From Saccoglossus kowalevskii (taxonomy: Eukaryota > Hemichordata > Enteropneusta > Harrimaniidae): a stretch of 56,881 nt of DNA. Position 1 is the stretch's first letter. Each line of letters begins with the position of its first letter. The notes beneath the pieces were generated by a model, which saw nothing but the letters and a program-made list of their open reading frames with translations, ran no database searches and had not been told where the DNA came from. The DNA lies in assembly GCF_000003605.2 (NCBI RefSeq), contig NW_003119432.1:104923-161803 (forward strand), read 5' to 3'. A program made the translations under genes and the position numbers. This document shows positions 24,077 to 35,384 of the stretch, in pieces.

Positions 24077-25291
24077 ATGGCAAAAAGGCGGCATTTGAGA
24101 GGGAACAGGACTGCGGGAAATTTATTTCTTTCGGTGGTCCTGGTAACCTTCGTAGCATGGTTTGGGTTTACCGTGTATTATATTGACACTACACCGCCAC
24201 CACATCAGCAACGTGATGATCGCGACCATCATACATTCGTCTTGTACTCTAGAGATGTAAATAAGACGACAGAGGCTTTGGAACACGACGCGCAAGCGAT
24301 AACAAGGCCCCAAGAAAAGCAGTCTGGATACACAATGAAGTTCTTACTAAATAACAGAAATCTTTGCAGAAATCACGATGGTTCGCAAAGCGACGTTGAG
24401 CTGCTGATTGTCATCTCGTCTCGCCAAAAGAATGTTCTGAATCGACGGTTCATACGCCGCTATTGGGCAAATCTAAGGAATTATTCTAAAGTCCTCGCTC
24501 GGAAAGTGGTGACCGTGTTTTTGTTCGGGGTTACACCAGACTCTTACCGGAAGCTATACATAGAGAATGACAAATTTGGTGACGTTTTAATGGCAGATTT
24601 CTTGGACACGTATAATAATTTGACGCTGAAAACAATCATGGGAATTCAATGGGCCACACAATATTGTCCGTCTGCTAGATTTGTCATGAAATCAGACGAT
24701 GACGTATTGATACAACCTTTAAATGCACTCAGACATCTGCGCACGCAGTCAGAAAGCGACCTTATGATTGGCCGATGTGGTAGAACGAGTCGGCCTGTCA
24801 GAGAAACGAAAAGTCCAAACTACGTCTCGTACGAAGAGTGGTCCGATCATACTTTCCCACCGTATTGTTCAGGTAGTAGTTATATCATGTCGTCCGACCT
24901 TGTTCGAAAGCTGTCTTCGCTTTCCAAAGTAGAAACAAGTTTCAAATTTGAAGATGTGTACATAGGGATTCTCCTCCAAAAACTCGGAATTGACCCGTTA
25001 AACCACCCCGCATTTGCACCAGAATATATCAATCTGAACTCTGCATGCGATATTCGCCACCTGATAGCTTCCCATCATGCCTGGACCCGGTATATGTACG
25101 ACGGCATTACAAACATCGACTACACACTGTCCAGTATCAAAGAACTATGGGTCAAATTAATTCAGATTCGTAAAGGTAAAATCAGCTGTCCTCCAGACAC
25201 AGATGGATTTGGTCACAAAATTGATGCATCGTTCCAGTTCGATGAAATGCTGGAGGAAGAATTTGGCTCTAATTTAACAAATAGTTTGTAG
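24077..25291 (+). CDS. GT31 beta-1,3-glycosyltransferase-like protein with intact DxD
   Basis: Single-exon gene of 404 codons starting ATGGCAAAAAGG. The N-terminus is basic (MAKRRHLRGNR) and followed by a membrane anchor at about 15-36, then a proline-rich stem. The GT31 Galactosyl_T domain runs from about 107 with RRFIRRYWA (123-131), KSDDDVLIQ (205-213, intact DDD metal site), FPPYCSGSSYIMS (260-272) and FEDVYIG (291-297). Organisation and many flanking residues match the upstream gene (YCP, MIG.C, PVR, ACD.R.LI.SH), so the two are paralogues from a local duplication. Likely role: transfer of a UDP-activated sugar in beta-1,3 linkage in the Golgi. Substrates are unknown. A possible ATTAAA signal lies at about 25552. 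Confidence 0.94.
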   Translation: MAKRRHLRGNRTAGNLFLSVVLVTFVAWFGFTVYYIDTTPPPHQQRDDRDHHTFVLYSRDVNKTTEALEHDAQAITRPQEKQSGYTMKFLLNNRNLCRNHDGSQSDVELLIVISSRQKNVLNRRFIRRYWANLRNYSKVLARKVVTVFLFGVTPDSYRKLYIENDKFGDVLMADFLDTYNNLTLKTIMGIQWATQYCPSARFVMKSDDDVLIQPLNALRHLRTQSESDLMIGRCGRTSRPVRETKSPNYVSYEEWSDHTFPPYCSGSSYIMSSDLVRKLSSLSKVETSFKFEDVYIGILLQKLGIDPLNHPAFAPEYINLNSACDIRHLIASHHAWTRYMYDGITNIDYTLSSIKELWVKLIQIRKGKISCPPDTDGFGHKIDASFQFDEMLEEEFGSNLTNSL

Positions 25292-25866
25292 CCATACTAT
25301 AATCGTTGTTACTCGTATACTAATCAGATATATACTCAGGCAATTATGCAATAACTTCAATGTAAACATGAACCAGAAATTCTGCATCTGCCCTTGGTAG
25401 AAGAACGCAAATACTTATTACTGGTAATTGTAGTCGCGAGTATTACATCTATCATCGTATCGGCTATCAGATATTGGAGTGACCTTCAGATTACATAAAC
25501 AATACTCTACAATTGTATATGTACATCGCTAAGCAATGTGCGCTGCTTCTAATTAAAAATGCGCATATATATTTTTCTTAATAATGAAATGCTTCGATCA
25601 TGAGTGGCTATACACTACGTGTAGCTCGAAGTTTAGTTTTAGGTGGGGTTTGATATGCATACAAATTATAACATACACAATGTATTATACAAATTGTTTG
25701 ACAATTCTTGTAGTCTTGTATCTGAATTAATTCATGTCAAGGGGCTACTGAATCTTACTCGTGCCCAATAATTGGGTTTGTTGAGTATCGGACAATAATG
25801 AAACAAGACACCGAATGCAGTTGTTTCTACAATTAATTACCTCTTTGTATTTTCACTTGTGACCAT
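25292..25866. other. Spacer between GT31 and the MOLO1-like gene
   Basis: AT-rich convergent intergenic stretch holding the 3' ends of both flanking transcripts. Nothing else is recognised. Confidence 0.4.
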
Positions 25867-25872
25867 TTTATT
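25867..25872 (-). other. Candidate poly(A) signal of the MOLO1-like gene
   Basis: AATAAA on the minus strand about 210 nt after the stop codon at 26081. Confidence 0.45.
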
Positions 25873-26080
25873 CATATATCGACTGTTATTAATTATACAT
25901 CTGTGTACATTGATATGTATGATAAAGTTGATGGGTTACCACCGCGTCCCGTGACGCACCTTCTTTGAACGCGACCGGACAATGCGACATCGTTCGTGCC
26001 GGTCACATTTTATACTTATATCCGTCATATATCGTATATACAATCATATTCCATATATGTCATTACTGTGTAGTAAGTTT

Positions 26081-29000
26081 TCATATAAAATTAAGACCAA
26101 ATATAGTTGTTCGTCTTCCCTGCCTGCCATGGGGATTCCCGACGCGTACGTTCGGTTGCTGGTCCACATGTGTACTACCGGAATTCGAGTATCCAATACT
26201 ACGACGAAATCCCATGGGAGCGCCGAGGGGGAATTTCATCACATTTTGCCCTCCAAGACGGCCAATGCTATAGCAAAAAGCTAGTATCCCCAGCAACGCG
26301 AAAACAATAGTTGCAAATATGCCAAAGACAATTGCACTCTCTACGACTGACGTAATGGGGTCGTTAATGTCCTGTACGAGTTTGTGAATAATGTGCATGA
26401 CACCGAGTTCGTATTCCCCTTGTAAGAAATGAAATCGAGTGCTGATACAGATACCACCAGATTCACTCATTGTCAGTTCGTACCTCGCCGCTATCCCAGT
26501 TGACATGACAACCTGTAGAGTATACAATAAACACATTTGAATTATAAAGTATAAATGTACGACGATTTGCAACCACCTTATGCTCTACTGCTAAAACTTA
26601 TTTCTGTGATTTTTAGTAATACAAAACAGTTATTTGACGTGTTCAAAGTCACAGCAACGATGTCCGAATAGTAGTCTGAATAAGAGATGGACGTCCGCGT
26701 CAAATAAGTTTAAACATCGAACATCACTTGGATAATTTTAGTGTTGAGCTGCAATTGGTGAAAATTGTATCATGCAAATATTATGCAAATTAGATTAAAG
26801 CGTTTATGAATTCATTATTTTTGCACACACCTGGCTGTTTTGCTGAACAATGAGAACAAGAACATTGTCATCACATCCGATGTCGCGAAACCAGTCACGT
26901 CGAACTGATTTGGTGAAACTATTCATCGCCTTCTCATCGGAATCAAAAGACCTGATGATAATAATTAACAGAAGAATATTATGAAACATAAATACACAAT
27001 GCTATCTGCAAATAATTTCACAACAAGCCTGGCAAATGCCAACCATTTTCTCGATCTGATATTTGAAAACATCTACTGCAACACTAAACCTTGTTTTGGT
27101 AGGTCATTTCAATGAATTCACGTGGCGAATTTAGTATATTTAAATAATTTTGTTTGAACGTGCACAGTAAAATAAAACTGCCATAGCATTATTGGTTCGA
27201 CAGGGATCCGTGTTGTTTGAATGACCTGTTACGCATGCGCATTTGCGTTTGACATTATGTTAGGCATTTTTTTTTTTTTGCGTTTGACGTTATTTAATGA
27301 TAGAACCATAGACCTTGGGTGTACGGTCTACGATCGAATGAATGCTTCTATGTTGCTTTTATTTCACAACAAATTGCATTTTCTTGTTCCCATCGAAATA
27401 AATATAATTATTTAAACATGCTCAGATATTTATCAGTATTACGGCTTTAATATGTAGTATAGTTTTCAAAATTCGAATCACGATGATGCTTTGACTAATG
27501 ACCCTCAAGCTGTTGCTATAACCCTGGTTCGAGGAATAGTTTAGCAGAAATTCATAACTGCACCCATCTTTAAAATTCAATTTTCTACAACTTGTTAAAC
27601 ATTGCTCATTTCCCCGGTAAGGCCAAAAAAGGTCTTGCTTCTCTTTGAAACATGCTCCCGCGGCATTTTTTTCCCTGTAATTTTGCGTACCGGTTAAGTG
27701 CGCCACATACGATAGAATAAGAAAATGTTTGTTTTCTGGTTTACAGGATTTTTATTGCATGCATTTGAAAGCAGCATTTATTTAAACCATAACACACATG
27801 TTGTTGCTGTACCATTAAGTAATTTTAATTCCAATCAAATAAATAAATAAATAAAAACACGTCATCGCATCATTTTTTTCAAATATTCCTGGGATGATAA
27901 AACCTTGTTTCGGCCTTTGGATCGTATTTGAAAGAACGCCATCACACGACTAACCTGAGATAGGATTTTGGTAAAGCTCGTACGAGCACTACTCCAATAC
28001 GAAAACCACCCCATCCAGAACAACGTAAGGTGTTACTACAGATGCACGGCGTTGTATTGTGGGCAATCATCAAAGCATCATCTATTTTATCAGCTGTGGA
28101 GAGAATACAAATACATAGATTAATTATTGAATACGGTAAATTATATACAATCCGTTAATAGAGTGAACATTACGCTTACGCTGAAATGTGTGCACAACAC
28201 CGTCCTCAACAGATTGTCTACTTCTAAGATAAATATCCTTATTTATTTACTTTATCGAAATGACAATCCTAGAAAGAAATCGCGCCCTCAATGCTGGTTG
28301 TTCCTGTCATTGTATGACTAGTATCAAGCTGCGTGAAAACAAACTTCTGTTGGCACTGAAATCAAAGACGTCTTTTCTAATGTCTTTGCTGAAATCAACA
28401 CCGCTTTTAGCAGATGATCACGTGTCCGACCTAGACGTCTGTAGCATACCACTTCCGCTTGAGAAGTGTCATTAATATTAATTATATATAGTTATCAAGG
28501 GGCGAAATTATGAATATATATTGTCCGGTCATCACACTTCAGTAATTATAATATGGTTGTTGTCAAATATTTGCAGTAAAAGTAAAGTATATTATGTTCA
28601 AAAATGTTTTGCTTGCATTTGAAGCTTATATTTATTTGTTATGTTATATGGTTAAGCAGTTGATTGGTTCGTTTTTTGTTCTACTCATTGACATATATCC
28701 AATAGGAATCATGAAGTAGTTTATACTGGTGTATATTAATTTATTGGCACGACACTGACTTAAAACATAGTAAAAATATTAGAGCAATATGGTCTACGCT
28801 CAATTACAAATAAAAAATAAATAAATAAGTAAGTAAAATAATGTATTGGTAATTTTTGTTTTTAAACTCAGGAAACTCATTTTATTAAAGAATGTCTCCC
28901 TATATTTCTACAGTTCATGATATAATGTGCTTAATCGCAAACTTCATTCAAGTCACATAACTTACAATCGCCGATGTCATGGTAAATTATAGTAACGTCG

Positions 29001-29828
29001 TCGCTCAATTGGAAATCCGGACCGCTAGTTTGTAACTACGACACATTTATCAATATCTTATTTCCAACCAACTGTTATTTATGTTTTCAATTTATAACCC
29101 TTCCAAATGATTTATTGCAGTGAGCAGGAGACTCTGTGAGTATTAAACAGCTATCCATGGTTCAAAGATGGTGTCATTCCGGTTCATTGATAAACAGGTG
29201 TATGGACACCCCTGTCGTGTTTAGGTATTTATCATTAGAACGTAATGCATCTATAAAAAGGGTTACTATGGTCTGTACGTTGCCAACACTGTGACCGATA
29301 GAAAGTAGAATTCAAATGTCTTAGGAATGTTAGTCGCGCCATGATTTATGACTTCCAACTCAACATACAAAATATGATGTAATATTTCCAATAGTTTCGG
29401 TCGACACAATATTTTGATATAATTTGACACAAATACTCAACTAGTCTATGACATCATTGCTATATTATTGACTTACTTGGCATCAACAGTGTAAATTATC
29501 ACTCGTTTGTAGACCACGGGGATCGTACAATGTCCCAGTTCAGAAATACTATAGTCTATACTAACGTGATCATTTCGGTATAGAAGTTATTAAATGTAAC
29601 TTTAACAGTTAACTTTGTCATTCGCCATATTCTTCAATATATACAATTTATATTTTATATTCCGCGCAAATATCATTACATGTACAATTAACACTACGCG
29701 TGTGAGTGATTTCATTTTCAGATGTTCAAATATCAAAGAATTATTGACAAATATCCAGATAAATATAATTATCGAGTCCCGCTGACAGAACTATTAATGA
29801 AAACATATAGACAATCAAACATGTACTA

Positions 29829-29868
<40 letters not shown>

Positions 29869-32800
29869 TTATTATTATTATTAAAACTAGTTAAAGTTAA
29901 GAGTTAAAACTACAAAGTGTAAAATTAGACCACAAAAATGCACAATATGGAATATCACAAAATACAGAAAATAAAGGACATTTAACAGCTAAAGACGCAA
30001 ATTTAAAATCGCGAAAAATCGCGAATAATCATCGCGTTGCCTCTCACATAAAAGAGACGAGATTTGGCCTGAATGTCAACATTGTCATTAAGGTCACGAG
30101 TGATCAAGTGTCCCAGATATTTATATACAGTGACGTAATAAAGTAGTCTACCACTTAAATAAATTGACACATTCCTTAACCTTCGAAAACGAGGCTGAAT
30201 TATCATACATACGGTTTTTTTCTCATTAAAAAAGATAGAGTTAAGTTTGCCATACCGTCCGCAAGTATCAACTAGTAATTGTTGACCATACGCTCCTGTA
30301 CTGAATACTACAATATGGAAGGGAGGATAGTTCATTACTGAGGTTATCAAGTTAAACTGTAAAAAGGTGAAGAGATCCCACCCTGTTTCACACCGTTTGT
30401 CGAATTAAAAAAAAAACAGAAAAACAATTATTCCATCTAACAACAAATGTTTGGTGCTTGTACCAAACAATTAAAACTTTCATTAATTAAGTCTGAACAC
30501 ACCTAAGTAATAACTTTTCAAAAAGAATATCACGACGAACATAATCAAATGCTTTTGAGGCATCCATAAACGTAACAAAAACAGGTGTATTCAATCTCTT
30601 ATAATATAACAAAACTTCTTTTAAAACGAAAATAGACATGTCAGTACCATGATCTGGCTTAAACCCAAACTGATAATTACTAGTAGAAAGGCAATCAATA
30701 CATATATTGAGCCAAACTTTCTCTAACAATTTAGATGACACAGTTGCAACAGCAACCGGACGATAATTAGACTGGTCACAGATATCGCCTCCAGGATCTT
30801 TTGGAATGGGGACTAAAACAGTAGACATAAGCTGATTAGGTACAAAACCATGGATCAAAATTGCAGAAAAACAAAGGGATAGCAAAACATAAACCCTAGG
30901 GGGGGGGTGCATATTTACTAACACCATCAATACCTGGAGAAGCTCCTGATTTTAACTCTTTTATCATATTCGAAATTTCTTTCGGGGAAACTAACATATC
31001 TGTAGTAAAATCAGAGGTGGGAATTTCAATATTAAAATCCGCACCTGTCTTAGTAAGTATGGACTTGTAATGACGTTGCCACATATCTGACACAGCAATG
31101 TCACCAGTACAACCACCGACAGTAGTAGGTGGTGTCGATTTTGTGTTTCGTGAGGAAATTCTTTTTCAATGGACGAGATAGTCATTTTAAAGACTTTATC
31201 ACGTTTAAACAACTGCTGATAACTCCTATCTATTCAATAAGCTCGATATAGAACAGGCATCATGACATACTAGTAATCTCAATAAACTTGAAGGGGAAAT
31301 ACAGATATCATCAAGCTATGTACTTGATTCTCGCTTTATTCTGAGAAGTTTGACGATATTCGTGATTCCCTTAAGTTAATTCTGGGTATTTTTACAATAT
31401 ACTTGATCCAGATTACCCAGAATTTAGACGGGCATATCGTCAATTACACAAAAACTATAGAATCGGGTATATCATCAAAATAACCCAGAAGCGAGAAAAT
31501 TGGGTATACCGTCAAATTACCCTGAATCTATAGAATCGTGAATATCGTCAAAATTACATTGAATCAGAGAATTGGGTATTCCGGGTAATTGTGGCGATAT
31601 ATACGATGCTCTAGCTTCTGGGTTATTTTTTAGGATATACCCGATTCTATAGTTTCTGTGTAATTTGATGATATACACGATTCTACAGTTTCTGTGTAAT
31701 TTGATGATATACACGATTCTACAGTTTCTGTGTAATTTGATGATATACACGATTCTACAGTTTCTGTGTAATTTGATGATATACACGATTCTACAGTTTC
31801 TGTGTAATTTGATGATATACACGATTCTATAGTTTCTGTGTAATTTGATGATATACACGATTCTATAGTTTCTGTGTAATTTGATGATATACACGATTCT
31901 ATAGTTTCTGTGTAATTTGATGATATACACGATTCTATAGTTTCTGTGTAATTTGATGATATACACGATTCTATAGTTTCTGTGTAATTTGATGATATAC
32001 ACGATTCTATAGTTTCTGTGTAATTTGATGATATACCCGATTCTATAGTTTCTGTGTAATTTGATGATATACACGATTCTATAGTTTCTGTGTAATTTGA
32101 TGATATACCCGATTCTATAGTTTCTGTGTAATTTGATGATATACATGCACGATTCTCTAGTAGCTTCTGGGAAATTGTGACGATATAACTAATTCTGTAT
32201 AGATTATTCACTAGATTCTGGGCATTTTTACGATATACACAAATCCCTATGTTCAAGGTAATTATACACTCTACATCAGACTATTTATATCATGTATACT
32301 TTGGCGAATACATCTGATTGTCAAGAATTACCCATATTCAACTTTTTGTTTCGAGCTTTCTCCCAAAGGAAATTCTTCACTCGCATCAATTGAAGCACGC
32401 ATCTTACATATAAGACGTTATGATTCAACGTGGACCCCAAGGAAATTAAGTATATTGTAAAAAGCAGTGAAATCAATCAACCTTACAAGACACACTGACA
32501 ACCATGTCATATATCACTGTAACGAGTGACTACACAACGTAGCAAATGACTGACCTTGTGTACCTTGAATACAAGATACTTTGTCTAATAAACTTTCATC
32601 GTGCGTCTTACGGAATACTTGCCAATTCAGTGGATTAAGTTACTTTCCCTAGGGGTTGAGTTTTTATGTCTTACACCGTGTTAGAATTACAATGCCAACA
32701 CAACTAACGTTTAATGGGGCGCATCGCCGGTAAATCTCGGGATTTAATAAAAATGTACTTCCTATAATTAAAGGATTTAATCACTGATCTGGTAAAAAAA

Positions 32801-35318
32801 ACAAGATACACCCTTACACCTTACAGCAATTATAGTCAAGGAGGAGTGGAATAAAACGTGTATCTGCCGCTGGATAAATTTAGACAATAAATGCCAATCG
32901 AACATTTCACAGCACTTTTCTTTTTAATCCCAGGTATTCTCAGATTCTCAGGATTCTCTTAGATATTTATCCAAGAAATACTGAATTGAAAATTCGAATA
33001 GTAACTATGGATACTGCAGTGGGGATTGAACCTAAATTTGCACCCAGGGCGATACTTGTATGTATACTTTTGGAACTATTATGACGAGTGTAATATGGTT
33101 ATGAATATGAAATATGAATATGAAATACGTCTCTTGCATTCAAGTTTCAAAGATAGGCTCTCGTCCTGATTTGATGCGCGAAATTCATTTGATAATGCCT
33201 TTGAATTATGCTCCAATGTGAACCGATTAACAAATATTCAAAGTCCAAATAAGGATAAATATTTTCCTCAATAGTCTAAAACACAAACAAATAACTATAC
33301 ACGTGTAATCTAGGGCGAAACTTTAAAGGCGAAGACGTTACGGTGGGACGTGAATTAAGTTTATCCACTCACCATCTCACATATTTGTATAAACACATAG
33401 TAACTATGTTTACAACAGGAGATTACTATAGGTCTATAGGGTTACAAACATGATCGTAACTCACTGTATGATGTGTGGCCTTATCAGTTATTCGGGAAGT
33501 ATAGGATGGAAACCCGGCGGAACATAAACATAGAGGCGGGTTTGGTATTTGGAACCAACAACTGACAAGCAACTTTTGTAAAGACAGTTTGTGACATCCT
33601 ATACGTATTAATGTCTAGTTCATATATTGTTCATTCCAACAAACCCTTCTCGCCACCTTAAAGGGCGGCAGTCGTCATTGCGACGTACACAATGCGTGTA
33701 AAATACATTAAAAGTACGCTTTAATATTGAATCGAAGCTAAATTGACCACATAACGCATATGAACTACGCCTGTCAACGAACTACAATAAATATCCCAAT
33801 ACGTCAAACTGATACTAGGCTATATGTGTCACAGGAACGGAAACACGGCTTGTTTTACTATGTTACTGTGGGCGGTTTTCCCAGAAACTCTCCATTGTAA
33901 CGTACGTCCTTCTGACGAACCCCAGACTACTAATTAGTAGTCTGAGGACGAACACAACCAATGTTGAAGTACTAGTAAAAATCAAATGAACTCAGGTTCA
34001 CCAACTTACATGACATTCTATGTTATGTTGACTATATATATAAAAGTTCATAGTGCAATTCATCAATTAATAAATAAATGTGAAAATCTTAAATTTTCAA
34101 CACAAATAATAGTCTCGCTACCTTAACTGTCATTCTATGTGTCAAGTATGGTGTAATCCGCATCATAACAAGGCCATAACTAAGTTACAAAAACTACCCC
34201 TTGAGTCTATCTGAAAAGTCAACTACTTGAGATAAAACATTCAAACAATAACATTGTATAGAATATAATTGCTATCTATATTCGTTATGTAATTCACAGG
34301 TGGGTATCCCATACACGTGATTCGTCAGTCGTTTCAATCACCAGGTGGTGTGATGTATGCCGCATTCTATGTGTACATTATTTATTTCGAATATTCGAAG
34401 TTGAGAATAGATTGATTGATTGTCTATGATTAAACAGGGTGTCCGATATTCGTTATAATAACCGTTTTCCTATATAGCGGATAGTGTTTCCATCCCATCA
34501 CGATGCTACCATTGTCCTACAAATATATCCCGACGGTCTGTTTCAGTGATTCAGAACTGTCTAATTTCTTATTTCAACACTATGCTGCCTCGTTACGTAA
34601 CATATTTTCACTAAGTATGGTGGGAAGTACATTCCCGTAAAGTTGGTTGTGTAGTGTTATACTCGTTTTTCTAGCATGTTGATTTCATTGTACTTTAATT
34701 GTCATTTTGTTTTGCGTTTTAAACTGCATTTTGTGTACTTTATTTTATTCCTTCCGATTTTGTCAATAAAATTATTATTGTTATTAGTATAAGTTACTCA
34801 CAGACTATTATTTTACACAGTCTATATTTATTTGACATTTGACTATACAATAATGACACAATACAATGCCATAACGTAATAGGGTGTATATCGTCAACAG
34901 TGGGGTCCAGCAAAATGTATTGGGGGGGGGGGTCCAGGCCTATAGGTCGAATACACGAGACCGTGCGATTTGGACGATGCTATGCGTAATCGAGATGCAT
35001 TTTCATGCGTTTGAAGGGGGCCATGGCCCCCTTGGCCCCCCTCTAGATCCGCCACTGATCGTCAATGTTAAAATAAACAATTAACGTACCTGAATCTTGG
35101 CTTATTATATGATCTGGGTCACACACGAGAGAGACGTTTCTTCTACGTCCACATTTCCATCCATTGATCAGTGGGCTAGGGAACACACGTGGAGACCAAT
35201 TCGAAGAGTTCACCAAGGTGTTACAGAGTATACATGTGAATACGAGGATGAACACATAACAACGTCCGTTGATGTTGTTGTAGGTATCCCCTGTCCCGGT
35301 ACATTGCCACGCCGGCAT
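26081..35318 (-). CDS. MOLO1/TPM-domain single-pass membrane protein, 4 exons
   Basis: Exons: 35318-35090, 28093-27955, 26951-26831, 26512-26081. All have GT/AG borders and compatible phases, giving 306 aa. Hydrophobic residues 20-37 look like a signal peptide, starting from the ATG at 35318. Then comes a TPM-type ectodomain with FPSPLINGWKCGRR and VCDPDHIIS (65-73), the paired cysteines CICS (93-96), GGFRIGVVLV (105-114), DWFRDIGCDDNVLVLIV, and GEYELGVMHIIHKLVQDI. A membrane helix lies at about 220-245 (ESAIVFGIFATIVFALLGIL), followed by a short basic cytoplasmic tail. This order matches the family of nematode MOLO-1, an auxiliary subunit of levamisole acetylcholine receptors. In this organism a receptor-accessory role is only an inference. 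Intron 1 is about 7 kb and full of transposable and tandem repeats. Confidence 0.85.
29829..29884. repeat. (ATT)n microsatellite
   Basis: About 17 ATT/TTA triplets with one interruption, close to the 3' side of the LINE remnant. Confidence 0.95.
30003..31212 (-). pseudogene. Non-LTR retrotransposon reverse transcriptase remnant (MOLO1-like intron 1)
   Basis: The minus strand encodes LINE ORF2 blocks in order but in several frames. They are MWQRHYKSILTKTGADFNIE and IKELKSGASPGIDGVS (31093-30896); STVLVPIPKDPGGDICDQ, NYRPVAVATVSSKLLEKV and TFMDASKAFDYVRR (30930-30487); then WYKHQTFVVRWNNCFS and NGVKQGG; then QLLVDTCGRYGKLNSIFFNE and VYKYLGHLITRDLNDNVDIQ (30350-30003). The YxDD catalytic box expected before VVFSTGAYG is not recognisable, and frameshifts and stops separate the blocks. 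Both ends are truncated. The clade (Jockey/CR1/RTE range) cannot be fixed. It has the same orientation as the host gene. Confidence 0.9.
31380..31620. repeat. Diverged, inverted minisatellite units
   Basis: Degenerate copies of the neighbouring 36-bp unit in reverse orientation, for example CTATAGAATCGGGTATATCA, the complement of the GATATACCCGATTCTATAG variant in the main array. The whole forms a large imperfect inverted repeat centred near 31610. Confidence 0.7.
31636..32150. repeat. 36-bp minisatellite, about 14 units (MOLO1-like intron 1)
   Basis: Unit core TTTCTGTGTAATTTGATGAT, then ATACACGATTCTATAG. Left-hand units carry TTCTACAG and right-hand units TTCTATAG; a few have ATACCCG instead of ATACACG. 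The 36-bp period keeps minus-strand frames open (12-residue repeats); these are not proteins. Confidence 0.96.
33923..33950. other. Perfect 22-bp palindrome with extended arms
   Basis: The core AGACTACTAATTAGTAGTCT is flanked by one further C/G pair. Outside it, CGTCCT (33905-33910) is complementary to AGGACG (33945-33950). It could fold as a hairpin. It lies in MOLO1-like intron 1. Confidence 0.7.
34650..34790 (+). mobile_element. Probable non-LTR retrotransposon 3' UTR remnant
   Basis: T-rich sequence ending TTGTCAATAAAATTATTATT, with an AATAAA signal and an ATT-repeat tail, as at LINE 3' ends. No coding part is left. Confidence 0.4.
34898..35057. mobile_element. hAT-type MITE, 160 bp, with perfect 8-bp target duplication
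   Basis: The right end reads (complement) CAGTGGCGGATCTAGAGG, the widespread hAT-like terminus. The left end is CAGTGGGGTCCAG. The element is flanked on both sides by ATCGTCAA (34890-34897 and 35058-35065). It has a G10 run inside the left end and a GGGGCCATGGCCCC palindrome inside the right end. It has no coding capacity. It sits in intron 1 of the MOLO1-like gene, about 30 bp from the first splice donor. Confidence 0.9.
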
Positions 35319-35368
35319 ATTTAATATGAAAAGACGGTGATCAAACACCAGGTGTCATTTCACGTCGA

Positions 35369-35384
35369 CAGCTATCGATAGCTG
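35369..35384. promoter_or_regulatory. 16-bp perfect palindrome upstream of the MOLO1-like ATG
   Basis: CAGCTATCGATAGCTG, 51 bp upstream of the start codon. It could be a binding site for a dimeric factor. No motif match is claimed. Confidence 0.3.

Noticed and set aside
29470-29555. Possible extra exon of the MOLO1-like gene (minus strand, LGHCTIPVVYKRVIIYTVDA with a GTAAGT donor)
   Set aside because: The exons at 35090 and 28093 join in phase without it and reconstruct a continuous TPM motif; including it from the visible acceptor brings an immediate stop codon.
31517-32256. Two 208-209 codon open frames on the minus strand
   Set aside because: They are products of the 36-bp minisatellite period (12-residue repeats), with no independent coding evidence.
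33000-33050. Possible tRNA T-arm (GGTTCAATCCCC on the minus strand)
   Set aside because: The flanking bases do not pair into a T stem, and no D arm or acceptor stem is visible.
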